Assembly (NCBI RefSeq): GCF_026222555.1
Contig: NZ_CP098511.1
Location: forward strand, 1,283,501-1,347,500
Source: Aquimarina sp. ERC-38
GTDB taxonomy: Bacteria; Bacteroidota; Bacteroidia; Flavobacteriales; Flavobacteriaceae
DNA length: 64,000 bases
Direction: 5' to 3'
A program made the position numbers and the translations under genes. This document shows, one piece after another, positions 29,710-39,700 of the stretch. A model generated the notes under the pieces. It saw only the letters and a program-made list of their open reading frames with translations, searched no databases and was not told the DNA's origin. The stretch's first letter is position 1; each line of letters begins with the position of its first letter.

Positions 29710-30069
29710 ATGGCGGAACATTATGATTTGGGTAAAGAAGGGGAGAAGTTGGCCAGAGATTATTTGGTTAAAAAAGGTTATGCGATTCTTGAGATAAACT
29801 ATCGTCATTTAAAAGCTGAAGTTGATATTATTGCCAGAAAAGGAGATATCCTAGTTGCCGTAGAGGTTAAAACCCGAAGTACCGCGGATTTTGGTAACCC
29901 GCAAGATTTTGTAAAACCGAAACAAATACAACGTCTGGTTAAAGCAGTAAACCATTACGTACACCTAAAAGACCTGGACGTAGAGGTGCGTTTTGATATT
30001 GTTTCCATTATTAAAAATAGACTAGGTACCCGGATTGAACACCTGGAGGATGCTTTTTATCACTTTTAA
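29710..30069 (+). CDS. yraN: YraN/UPF0102 family nuclease-fold protein
   Basis: A 119-residue UPF0102 protein with the restriction-endonuclease-like fold. GEKLARDYLVKKGYAILEINYRH is the family start. The putative metal-binding residues are in EVDIIARKGDILVAVEVKTR (E-x-D ... E-x-K). Family members bind DNA or branched structures; the biological role is unsettled. Length is normal. It lies between the degenerate repeat tract and the MITE-like element. Confidence 0.9.
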   Translation: MAEHYDLGKEGEKLARDYLVKKGYAILEINYRHLKAEVDIIARKGDILVAVEVKTRSTADFGNPQDFVKPKQIQRLVKAVNHYVHLKDLDVEVRFDIVSIIKNRLGTRIEHLEDAFYHF

Positions 30070-30161
30070 CTGAAAACACCTGTCTGTTTTAGTAAAAATC
30101 AAGGATATACATAATTATATAGGTAGTAACTACTTATAGATAATAAAGGTAATAATTTAAG

Positions 30162-30373
30162 GCTCTAGTTTAAATTAGCGTTGTTATTAAAATAATGCTG
30201 AACATCCCTCTAAATCTCCCTTCAAAGGGAGACTTTTTGGCTCCCTTCCTTCGAAGGAAGGGTTGGGGAAGGATGTTTTTAATGATGCTAATTTTAAAAT
30301 CTGATTATCAGTATTTTATGTAATAATATTAATATCGCCAACTTATACTAACAACGCTTATTTAAACTAGAGC
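30162..30373. mobile_element. MITE-like palindromic element, 212 bp
   Basis: Terminal inverted repeats of 25 bp (30162-30186 and 30349-30373, 24/25 matching; left end GCTCTAGTTTAAATTAGCGT) are flanked by 8-bp direct repeats TAATTTAA (30153-30160 and 30375-30382). The core holds two tight hairpins: TCTCCCTT / AAGGGAGA, and the perfect 20-base palindrome CCCTTCCTTCGAAGGAAGGG. It has no coding capacity. The combination of inverted ends and a target-site duplication supports a non-autonomous transposable element. Confidence 0.65.
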
Positions 30374-30395
30374 GTAATTTAACTTAAATCATCAT

Positions 30396-31295
30396 ATGGA
30401 CTACAGAAGACTAGGAAACTCGGATCTAGAAATTAGCAAAATATCCTTTGGGTGTATGTCTTTGGATTATAAAAATCCGGAGTCTGTTTCTTTACTTCAT
30501 AAAGCCTTGGATCAAGGGGTTAATTTCTTTGATACCGCAGATTTGTATGACTGGGGTGAGAATGAAAAGTTAATAGGAAAGGCTTTAAAAGATATGCGTA
30601 AAAACGTCATTATTGCTACTAAAGTTGGAAATGAATGGAATAAAGATAAAAGCGACTGGAAATGGAATCCTTCTAAAAAATATATTTTACAAGCAGTAGA
30701 TCGCAGTTTACAAAGACTACAAACGGACTACATCGATCTGTATCAATTGCACGGTGGAACGATCGATGACCCGATAGATGAAACCATCGAAGCTTTTGAA
30801 CATTTAAAAGAGCAAGGTAAAATACGGTACTACGGAATTTCATCTATTCGACCAAATGTAATTAGGGAATACGTTCGTAAATCTAATATTACCAGCGTGA
30901 TGATGCAATACAGTATTCTAGATAGAAGACCGGAAGAATCTTGTTTTTCCCTTTTAGAAGAATATCAAATAGGAGTGTTATCCAGAGGTACTCTAGCAAA
31001 AGGTTTATTATCCGGCAAACCAGCATCAGATTACTTAGATTATTCAGCTTCACAAGTTGAGAAGGTTAGTGCTAAAGTCCGTAAAATCGCAAAGGAATCA
31101 AATAATACAGCTTCTCAAACAGCAATTTCTTTTGCATTCAACCAACCTGTAGTAGCTTCTGCGGTAGTAGGTTTTAGAACCAGGGAACAATTGGAGGATA
31201 TTTTTAGAGACAAATCTTCTTTTACTTTACAAAAAAATCAAATAGAATGCTTACAAAAAAGTATAGCACCTATTTATTATAAAAATCATCGTTGA
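30396..31295 (+). CDS. Aldo/keto reductase
   Basis: A 299-residue NADPH-dependent reductase with a TIM barrel. The catalytic tetrad is visible as Asp and Tyr in FFDTADLYDWGENEKLIG, Lys in IIATKVGNEW and His in YQLHGGTIDDP. A C-terminal cofactor loop includes VVGFRTREQLED. It is closest to the general bacterial YajO/Tas-like group. Substrate unknown. The MITE-like element ends 22 bases before the start codon, so it may carry or disturb the promoter. Confidence 0.9.
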   Translation: MDYRRLGNSDLEISKISFGCMSLDYKNPESVSLLHKALDQGVNFFDTADLYDWGENEKLIGKALKDMRKNVIIATKVGNEWNKDKSDWKWNPSKKYILQAVDRSLQRLQTDYIDLYQLHGGTIDDPIDETIEAFEHLKEQGKIRYYGISSIRPNVIREYVRKSNITSVMMQYSILDRRPEESCFSLLEEYQIGVLSRGTLAKGLLSGKPASDYLDYSASQVEKVSAKVRKIAKESNNTASQTAISFAFNQPVVASAVVGFRTREQLEDIFRDKSSFTLQKNQIECLQKSIAPIYYKNHR

Positions 31296-31377
31296 ATAAA
31301 GCGTTTATGAGTAGCATTGTATACATTCATACGCTTTAGAATCCACTTATTTCTATATTTATCATAAATTTAAATAG

Positions 31378-32508
31378 ATGGTTTCTTTTACCTTTATTGA
31401 TATACTTCTTGCTATAGGAATAAGCCAGGGATTGTTTTTAATTATTGGATTGCAGTTAATTAAAAACCGCAATAAAAAGATAAATGGAATTTTAAGTGCA
31501 CTTCTCTTGATTGCTATGATCATGCTGACTGGACGAATGATTTACGGACGCTTTGAAAGTTTATGGATTTTTAGAGTAGCTTCTTACATCGATGTGGTTA
31601 TTTTCCTCTTTGGCCCTTTACTCTATCTATTTGTAAGAAAATTACTATTTATACAAAATAAAGAACATGGCTTATCCTGGTATCACTTTATACCAGCTAC
31701 GATTCATTTGACTGCTTTTACTTTTTTATTATTTCCGTCAGAAGCAGTACTTCGTTCTTATGGGGAAAGAGGAATTTTTACCTGGGCATATTTTTTAGTA
31801 GAAAGTATTGGGATTATTTTAAACACTGTGTATGTATTAAAGAGTTTTCACTTAATAAATACGTATCAGACTAAAGCAGTTCAAAGCGTTTCTTTTGCTC
31901 AGGAAGGAGTAGGTTTTGTAAAGTTAATTTTAATTGCCGTTTCTAGTTCGCTGGTGCTTTGGTGTATCAGTTGTGTAAATTCTTACTTTTTACAGAACAC
32001 TCAATTGTCATTTATAAGTTATAAACTGATTTGGATTTCTATTCCGGTATTTATTTATATCACCGGGTTTTACAATTTATGGCAACCTGAATTATTTAGA
32101 ATTCAACCGGTACAAAAACAAAAGGTAAATTATCCGGATCGCCTGACAAAAGAGCAATTAATAAGTTTAACCCAACGTCTGGAACAACTTATGGAGGTAG
32201 ATAAAGTCTATTTGGAAAATACCTTAACCTTAAAAGATTTGGCTGTTCGATTACAAACTTCGTCAAATAATATATCCTGGCTACTTAACAATCATTATGA
32301 AAAGTCTTTTTACGAATTTGTAAATACGTACCGTGTTAAGGAGTTTATTCATAAGATTGAAAAAGGCGAACATCAAACGCATACTTTACTTGCACTCTCC
32401 TTAGATTCAGGATTTAACTCAAAATCTACTTTTAATAAGGTATTTAAACAGGTGGTACAGGAAACTCCAAGTGCGTTTGTAAAAAATAGGACTTCAATAT
32501 CCGGATAA
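31378..32508 (+). CDS. Membrane-anchored AraC family transcriptional regulator
   Basis: A 376-residue protein. The first 230 residues contain about seven hydrophobic helices (for example FIDILLAIGISQGLFLIIGLQ, then WIFRVASYIDVVIFLFGPLLYLF). A cytoplasmic C-terminus follows, with an AraC double helix-turn-helix: LTLKDLAVRLQTSSNNISWLLN and LALSLDSGFNSKSTFNKVFKQVVQETPSAF. The design suggests a ligand sensed in or at the membrane. The downstream lipoprotein gene (79 bases away, same strand) is a candidate target. Confidence 0.9.
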   Translation: MVSFTFIDILLAIGISQGLFLIIGLQLIKNRNKKINGILSALLLIAMIMLTGRMIYGRFESLWIFRVASYIDVVIFLFGPLLYLFVRKLLFIQNKEHGLSWYHFIPATIHLTAFTFLLFPSEAVLRSYGERGIFTWAYFLVESIGIILNTVYVLKSFHLINTYQTKAVQSVSFAQEGVGFVKLILIAVSSSLVLWCISCVNSYFLQNTQLSFISYKLIWISIPVFIYITGFYNLWQPELFRIQPVQKQKVNYPDRLTKEQLISLTQRLEQLMEVDKVYLENTLTLKDLAVRLQTSSNNISWLLNNHYEKSFYEFVNTYRVKEFIHKIEKGEHQTHTLLALSLDSGFNSKSTFNKVFKQVVQETPSAFVKNRTSISG

Positions 32509-32586
32509 AAGGTATCGTTGGATACAATAGGTTGATTGCACCCTGTTTGAATATTAGTATTGTTTACATTTTAAAAACAAACTATT

Positions 32587-33516
32587 ATGAAAACTACATT
32601 AAATCAATATTTTCAACCTTTAATAATATTGAGCTTATTTTTTATCAGTGCTACCCTTTTAACCTCGTGTTACGGAGACGGAATTGAAAAAGAAGCAAAA
32701 GTAAGTACCTTAATATCTGGATTTGCTGGAAATGATGCGGTATCTGTAGACCGAAAAGGAATAATTTATGTTTCTGAATTTGGTATTTTTGAGAATACTG
32801 GTGGAAACGGAACCCGAATATTTAAGGTAGCACCTAATGGAAAAGTATTGGATACTATAAAAGGACTTTCCGGACCTATGGGTACCGCCAAAGATTCAAA
32901 AGGTAATCTGTTTGTGAACAATGATAACAATACGGTTCGTGGGGAAGTTTTAAAAATCTATCCTGGTGGAAACAGGGAAGTTGTTACTAGTATTGACGGA
33001 TGGCCCAGCGGAATGACTATTGATAGGCATGACAATCTATATATTTCTAATTTTACGGCACCTACCGTTCATAAAATAAGCGCTGATGGAAAAGTAGAAA
33101 TAATTGCACAAGATGAGCGATTGGCAGGGGGTGTAGGAATTGACTTAGATAGTAAAGGCAATATTATTGTTGCAAATTTTGCTACTGCTTCCATCTATTC
33201 TATAGATAAAACCGGAAACGTTTCTTTAATTACCACAATCCCGGATATTGTATTTGGTGGTTTTGGTATTGGATATATTACAGTGATTAACGATCGTATT
33301 TATGCAACGGGTATTGCAGTTAATTATATTTTTGAAGTAAGCCTTACGGGTGAGACAACAATTATAGCGGGTAATGGCGAACCAGCGCAGGTAGATGGAC
33401 CTTTATTGGAAGCTTCTTTTAGCAATCCTAACGGAATTGCATCAGACAAATACCGTGGAACTTTGTATATAACAGAATTTACCGGAGCCGGAGGTCTGCG
33501 GAAAGTAAGCTTATAG
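32587..33516 (+). CDS. NHL/SMP-30-like beta-propeller lipoprotein
   Basis: A 309-residue lipoprotein: signal peptide with lipobox LLTSC near residue 28. The mature part has repeated strands of the type GVGIDLDSKGNIIVANFATASIYSID and GMTIDRHDNLYISNFTAPTVHKIS, a six-bladed-propeller pattern found in SMP-30/gluconolactonase and NHL proteins. Whether it is a lactonase or a binding protein cannot be decided. It lies just downstream of the membrane AraC regulator. Confidence 0.8.
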   Translation: MKTTLNQYFQPLIILSLFFISATLLTSCYGDGIEKEAKVSTLISGFAGNDAVSVDRKGIIYVSEFGIFENTGGNGTRIFKVAPNGKVLDTIKGLSGPMGTAKDSKGNLFVNNDNNTVRGEVLKIYPGGNREVVTSIDGWPSGMTIDRHDNLYISNFTAPTVHKISADGKVEIIAQDERLAGGVGIDLDSKGNIIVANFATASIYSIDKTGNVSLITTIPDIVFGGFGIGYITVINDRIYATGIAVNYIFEVSLTGETTIIAGNGEPAQVDGPLLEASFSNPNGIASDKYRGTLYITEFTGAGGLRKVSL

Positions 33517-33578
33517 ATGATGCGCTGTATTCGTATGAATTACTAATTTTAAAATTATATCCGGTAGTTAACCTTTTT

Positions 33579-33621
33579 AAAGCTATTTAAAGTTGTATCA
33601 ATTGCAATTTTAAGTAGCTTT
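33579..33621 (+). terminator. Terminator of the propeller lipoprotein gene
   Basis: Stem AAAGCTATTTAAA / TTTAAGTAGCTTT (one wobble) followed by a T-rich run. Confidence 0.6.
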
Positions 33622-33721
33622 TTCCTTTTTAAACTTAAAATGAATATGTATTTAATCGTATAAAATAGTATTTTATCTATGTTAAATTTAAAATAAACCC
33701 GTATTAATAAATCCATTTTAA

Positions 33722-33729
33722 TATATTTG
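33722..33729 (+). promoter_or_regulatory. Putative -7 element for the lipoprotein gene at 33755
   Basis: TATATTTG matches TAnnTTTG, 25 bases before the start codon. Confidence 0.45.
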
Positions 33730-33754
33730 TCGGGAATTTTAAACCCAAAATATA

Positions 33755-35146
33755 ATGATAAGGACTTTCTACATACTTTTCACGTTCATCACCTTAAGTA
33801 TTATCAGTTGTTCAAAAGATGAAGAACTAACCCCAGAAACTTTTGCCGAAGAAGAAGAAAATGAAGAACAGTTTGAGCAAGACCAGGAAATTGAAAATGA
33901 TAGTATTGTCTTTTTTACAGTAAAGGTAAACCCTTATTATTTAGGTGATTTGATAGCCTCCACATATATTATTATAAATGATGCAAACGGTAATCTAATT
34001 AACCATACCATGGTTCAAAATAATAAGACCTATGAATTTAAAGTTAAGAAAGGAGAAGGGTTTGATAAATTTACCGTTTCAAAATTTGATAACATCATAA
34101 GGCCGAATTATCAGTATAGTTCGTTAAATACTTTTTTTCATATAGATCAGGGTACGGTATGGAATTTTAATGGTGCTAGTCAAAATTTGACTTTAGATAA
34201 TTCAAATTTTAAAACATTCTCTTTAAAAGTAGAAAATGTTAAGGATTATAATTCTTATGAACTTTCTTCTCCTATAAATAATTCTTACCCTGGGTATGAG
34301 AACTCCGGTACCATCAATTTTGATAATGTGGAATTTATAGAGAATGAAACAAAACTTTTATTGACAATACATTTTACCACAGAAAAGTCTAAGTATGTTT
34401 ATATTGATAATATAATTGAGGGTGAAGAAAGGGTGATAGATGCCGCTGATTTAAAGAATTTTGATTCGTATGTTCCGATTGATTTACCAACGGATAATAA
34501 GAATTTTAGTAAACTATTATCTTTTAACGTAGGAAATAGTGGTGTATACACAACTTCTTCTTTCTTTGGAACGGAGATTAGTTCTATTAGAAATGCTAAC
34601 TTCGGGATACTTCCTGAATTTGAAAACTTTACAGTTCGCATAAATAGAAGTAACCTCGACGAAAATTATCGGTATCAGTATTATCAAAGTGCTAAAATTC
34701 TTAAGGAAATAAGCGTAAGTTCATTTGGTAAAAATTTTCAAGTTTCCAATGAAAACCGAGAATCCTTTTTATTTACCAGCGATTTTACTTACGATACGAA
34801 ATACTCTTCGTGGATATATAGTAAACAGGAAGATTCAAACTATGAGTACGCTGTCTGGAATTTCCATAGTAATACAGAAAACTATACTAAAGTTCCAGTG
34901 CTACCTAAAGAGTTTTTGGAAATGTATACCAACTTTGACATAAGCAAATTAAAATATGATTCAACAAAATTAATAAAGACTAACGAACCTTATTCTTTCT
35001 TTACTACAAATACGAATGATAATGATTTTACCGAAGTACTACGGGAAGATATTATATTTTTTAAACCGGTAACCAAAAACAAGTTGTTTAAGAGTAAGAA
35101 GTTTGAAGAAGAATTTAAATTACTTGGAGAGAGATTACTACGGTAG
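33755..35146 (+). CDS. Hypothetical lipoprotein (paralogue 1 of a tandem pair)
   Basis: A 463-residue protein I do not recognise. The N-terminus is a lipoprotein signal (LSIISCSKDEE), followed by an acidic linker of Glu/Asp (residues 22-50) that begins the mature protein. The body is beta-rich, with segments ENDSIVFFTVKVN, YIIINDANGNLINH, AVWNFHSNTENYTKVPVLPK and ISKLKYDSTKL. These recur in the next gene, so the two are paralogues. It is probably outer-membrane or surface anchored. Function unknown. Confidence 0.75.
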   Translation: MIRTFYILFTFITLSIISCSKDEELTPETFAEEEENEEQFEQDQEIENDSIVFFTVKVNPYYLGDLIASTYIIINDANGNLINHTMVQNNKTYEFKVKKGEGFDKFTVSKFDNIIRPNYQYSSLNTFFHIDQGTVWNFNGASQNLTLDNSNFKTFSLKVENVKDYNSYELSSPINNSYPGYENSGTINFDNVEFIENETKLLLTIHFTTEKSKYVYIDNIIEGEERVIDAADLKNFDSYVPIDLPTDNKNFSKLLSFNVGNSGVYTTSSFFGTEISSIRNANFGILPEFENFTVRINRSNLDENYRYQYYQSAKILKEISVSSFGKNFQVSNENRESFLFTSDFTYDTKYSSWIYSKQEDSNYEYAVWNFHSNTENYTKVPVLPKEFLEMYTNFDISKLKYDSTKLIKTNEPYSFFTTNTNDNDFTEVLREDIIFFKPVTKNKLFKSKKFEEEFKLLGERLLR

Positions 35147-35283
35147 AATTATTTATAGTTCAATTGTGTTTGATATTCAAACTCATACTATAAAAACAAA
35201 CCTTATTGAAACTTGATTTATTTGTTAAGTTTTGAATTATTTTTAAACTCTAAATTCTAGAGGTATTTGAAACCCAAATTAAA

Positions 35284-36639
35284 ATGAAAAAATTTTGTGC
35301 GCTGGCATTAATTACCATAATTGCTTTTAGTTGTTCCAAAGATGATAATGATCCAACTATGGAAACTATGTCTAAAGAAGAAGAAAAAGAACAAGAAGTT
35401 GAAAACGATAGTATTGTTTATTTTTCTGTAAAGATAGAAGATAACGTTTATACATCGACCCAACTAGTAAATTATATAATTCTAAATGATGATGATGGAA
35501 ACCTAATTGATTACAGACCACTAAGAAATGGTAATAATCTCGTTTTTAAAACTAAAAAAGAAGAAGCACCAACCACTTTTTCGGTTTCCTTATCGTATTA
35601 TAATAACAATTCACAATATGAAAATATAGGTGGTATTTCTACATATTTCAATGTAAAAAGTGGTTCAACTTGGCTCTTCGAAGAAAATGAAAATGACACT
35701 TATCAAGAAACGGGAACTTACTCAATTCAAATAAATAATACGGTAGATATTGAAAGTTATGAATTAAGAGATTTTAAAACTATTACTAGTGGTGAAGGTT
35801 ACAGTAATGATTCTGTTATTATGATACCATACGTAAGAAATTACCTAAATCAATTTCATTTTGTCTCGCTCACTAGTGCCTTAGAAAATAAGTATTATAA
35901 ATTTGTTTCAAATCCAGAACAAAAAAATAATCTTGTTTTAAATTTCAATGATTTTAAGGAATATGAATTAAGTGATTTAATTTCAATTCCCCAAGGTTAC
36001 CTTGATTATTCGGTGGGTGTTGAGGTGCTAAAAGATAAAACATTCTTTCAGACAGATCAGGTAAACTCTTTAGATTTAGATACTTTAGGTTCAACTATAA
36101 AGTTATTAACAGTCAGTAATATGGAGAAATATCGTTTATATTTTATTGAATATAAAGATAACTTTACTTATTATTATGACAATTACACTAAGGACTATTT
36201 ATCTGCTACTATTCCTGATATAAATAGTATAAATCTTCAAATTTCAAATAACTCAATTGACAATTTTAAATATAATACTAATATAAATTATGATAGAATA
36301 AGAAGTCAATGGAGACATACAGATACTATTAAGAATTTAGTATCTGAAACTAGTGTTTGGTATTTTCATGCAAATAATGATGGATTTAAAGTTAAACCTA
36401 ATTTACCTAAGGAAGTAATTGATGCTATTCCTAATTATAAGTTAGAAAATTTAAAATATTATCAAACTAGGTTAACCAGGGGTGGACCCACGTACGAAGA
36501 AATTATATATAGTAATCTGAAAACAGATTGGTCATCTTATATTGGAGAAGTTGAAAATATTTATTTTAGGTATAATACTAACAAAAACAAATCAAGAAAG
36601 GTTGAAAGCGAAGAGGCTACATCTGTCTTAAAGCACTAG
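35284..36639 (+). CDS. Hypothetical lipoprotein (paralogue 2 of a tandem pair)
   Basis: A 451-residue lipoprotein (lipobox AFSCSKDD) with the same layout as its upstream neighbour: a short acidic linker, then ENDSIVYFSVKIE, YIILNDDDGNLIDY, VWYFHANNDGFKVKPNLPK and LENLKYYQTRL. Overall identity is low outside those blocks, which implies an old duplication. It is unusually rich in Asn, Tyr and Asp. A strong terminator follows at 36662. Function unknown. Confidence 0.75.
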   Translation: MKKFCALALITIIAFSCSKDDNDPTMETMSKEEEKEQEVENDSIVYFSVKIEDNVYTSTQLVNYIILNDDDGNLIDYRPLRNGNNLVFKTKKEEAPTTFSVSLSYYNNNSQYENIGGISTYFNVKSGSTWLFEENENDTYQETGTYSIQINNTVDIESYELRDFKTITSGEGYSNDSVIMIPYVRNYLNQFHFVSLTSALENKYYKFVSNPEQKNNLVLNFNDFKEYELSDLISIPQGYLDYSVGVEVLKDKTFFQTDQVNSLDLDTLGSTIKLLTVSNMEKYRLYFIEYKDNFTYYYDNYTKDYLSATIPDINSINLQISNNSIDNFKYNTNINYDRIRSQWRHTDTIKNLVSETSVWYFHANNDGFKVKPNLPKEVIDAIPNYKLENLKYYQTRLTRGGPTYEEIIYSNLKTDWSSYIGEVENIYFRYNTNKNKSRKVESEEATSVLKH

Positions 36640-36661
36640 TAGCAGACATCTATTTATCTTT

Positions 36662-36693
36662 AAACTGCTTCGGGAGACCGAAGCAGTTTTTTT
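36662..36693 (+). terminator. Rho-independent terminator after the lipoprotein pair
   Basis: A 12-bp perfect stem (AAACTGCTTCGG / CCGAAGCAGTTT) with loop GAGA and a T run to 36693. Confidence 0.92.
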
Positions 36694-36735
36694 GCTTTTA
36701 ATGCTGCTTATCAATAAAGGCATTCAAGTAGAATA

Positions 36736-39700
36736 TTATGAAATAACTTCTGCTTTTTCTTGCTTAAAAGGCTCCAACACCTGTAAAGCTTTATCAATCG
36801 AGGTAATGTTTTCAAAATTTAAAAGGAGACGTAAACCATTTCGGGTTTTCTTTTCTTTCATTTTTACTTTTCCAGGATGCTGCTGCACGTATTTTAGGAC
36901 ATTAGTAAAAGCTTCGGTTTGATAGAACGGGGATTGTTGGTCGCTGATAAAGTAACCTATCAATTTCTGTTGTTTTAAAATTATTTTCTCAATTCCAATA
37001 CTGGTGGCAATCCACTTAATACGAACCGAATTCAATAAATCTACCGCAGGATCAGGAAGTTCTCCAAACCGATCTTCCAAACGCTTTTCATAAGCTAACA
37101 GCTCTTCTTCGGTTTTAATGTTATTGAGTTCCGTATATAAATTTAAGCGTTCGGTAATATTATTGATGTAATCATCCGGGAAAAGAAGTTCAAAGTCAGT
37201 ATCAATTTGGGTATCTTTTACATATTCCTTTGGTTCATTGCTTGTATCGTACAATTCGGCAAACTCATTTTCTTTTAACTCTTCAATGGCTTCATTTAGA
37301 ATCTTCTGATAGGTATCAAAACCGATTTCGTTGATAAAACCACTTTGTTCTCCCCCTAATAAATCTCCCGCTCCCCGGATTTCGAGGTCTTTCATGGCAA
37401 TTTTAATACCACTACCTAAATCCGAAAATTGTTCTAGGGCGGTAATCCGTTTCCGAGCATCATCCGTCATCACCGAGTAAGGTGGGGTGATAAAATAACA
37501 AAAAGCTTTTTTATTACTTCGGCCTACACGTCCCCGCATTTGATGAAGGTCCGACAAACCAAAATTATTAGCATTATTAATAAAGATAGTATTGGCATTA
37601 GGCACATCCAATCCACTTTCGACAATTGTCGTAGAAACCAAAACGTCAAACTCCCCGTTCATAAAAGAAAGCATCAACTCTTCTAATTTTTTGCCTTCCA
37701 TTTGTCCGTGACCTACCGCAACTTTAGCATCCGGAACCAGGCGTTGAATCATTCCGGCTACTTCTTTAATGTTTTCAATTCGGTTATGAATAAAAAATAC
37801 CTGTCCACCCCGTTGAATTTCGTAACTAACCGCATCCCGAATAGTTTCTTCCGCTAGGCGAATGACATGTGTTTCAATAGGATACCGATTAGGAGGAGGG
37901 GTAGTTATCGTAGACAAATCCCTAGCAGCCATTAAACTAAATTGTAAAGTCCTTGGGATAGGTGTAGCCGTTAAGGTCAGGGTATCTACATTTTCTTTAA
38001 TCGTCTTCAACTTATCCTTTACTGAAACCCCGAATTTTTGTTCTTCATCAATAATCAGTAAGCCTAAATCCTTAAATTTTACATTTTTATTGACCAATTG
38101 ATGGGTACCGATGACAATATCTATTTTCCCGTTTGCCAGGTCTTCCAGCACTTCCCTTTTTTGTTTGGCAGTCCTAAACCGGTTTAAATAATCCACCACT
38201 ACCGGAAAATCTTTTAAACGGTCTTTAAAAGTTTTAGCATGTTGAAAAGCAAGAATGGTAGTGGGTACCAGTACTGCCACTTGTTTTCCGTTATCAACCG
38301 CCTTAAAAGCAGCACGAATAGCAACTTCGGTTTTACCAAAACCTACATCTCCACATATCAAACGGTCCATAGGGCGTTCGCTTTCCATATCTTTTTTTAC
38401 ATCCTCGGTAGCGGTACTTTGATCTGGGGTATCTTCGTAGATAAAAGAAGCTTCCAGTTCGTGTTGTAAATAACTATCCGGGGCGTATTGAAAACCTTTC
38501 TGCAAACGCCTCTTTGCGTAAAGTTGAATTAGGTTAAAAGCAATATGCTTTACCCGGGCTTTGGTTTTTTGCTTAAGGGTTTTCCAGGCTTTAGACCCCA
38601 GCTTATAAATCTGCGGAGGCTTTCCATCCTTCCCGTTAAACTTGGATATTTTATGTAGAGAGTGAATGCTTAAGTACAATACATCACGCTCTCCGTAGAT
38701 CAATTTAATCGCTTCCTGTTTTTTGCCTTCCACGTCAATTTTCTGAAGCCCTCCGAACTTTCCAATTCCGTGGTCAATATGGGTCACATAATCCCCAACT
38801 TCCAGGTTATTTAATTCTTTTAAGGTAATTGCCTGTTTCTTAGCGTACCCGTTTTTTAAAGTAAACTTATGGTAGCGTTCAAAAATCTGGTGATCCGTAT
38901 AACAAACTACTTTCAATTCCTCATCAATAAACCCTTGATATGCAGAAAATACCACCGTTTCATATTGCTTGACATCCAAATCCGCATCTTCAAAAATATC
39001 GTGAAAGCGTTTTGCCTGTTGCTCACTAACACAAAAAATATAATTGGTATATCCCGCCGAATGATTTTTATTTAAATTTTCAATTAACAGATTGAACTGC
39101 TTGTTAAATGAAGGTTGGGGTTTGGTTTGAAAAGCTATTTTTACTGCTTCCTTTGTATGATTAACACTTAAATGTACCTGAGAAAAGGTGCTAAGTTGCG
39201 AAAAAAGTAATTCGGAAGAAGCAAAAAGTTCTTCGGGAGATTTTCTTTTGATTTCACCCGAAAGTTTGGCAAAAGCTTCTTTTGCTTTTTCAAAATTCTG
39301 ATCGTTCTGATGTTTTAAGGCTTCCAGGTTTTTCAAAACCAAAATAGTATCCGGGGCAATGTATTTAAAGAAACTTTCGTGACTTTCCTGTATACTTTTA
39401 TCGGCTAAATTCGGAACAATTGAAATTTTACTGGTTTTTTCTATAGAAAGTTGGGTTTCTACATCAAACGTACGAATACTATCCACTTCATCTCCAAAAA
39501 ATTCGATACGATAAGGTTCATTATGACTAAACGAGAACACATCTACAATCCCTCCACGCACGGAAAATTCACCTGGTTCTGTTACAAAATCTACCCGTTT
39601 AAACTGGTATTCAAATAATACTTCGTTTACAAAATCAAGAGATAACTTATCATTAAGGGCAATATGTAAGGTGTTTTTTTCCAGTTCTTTCCGGGTAACT

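Noticed and set aside
34399..34943. Short ORFs overlapping the lipoprotein genes on both strands
   Set aside because: They are shadows of a convincing lipoprotein frame and show no domain.
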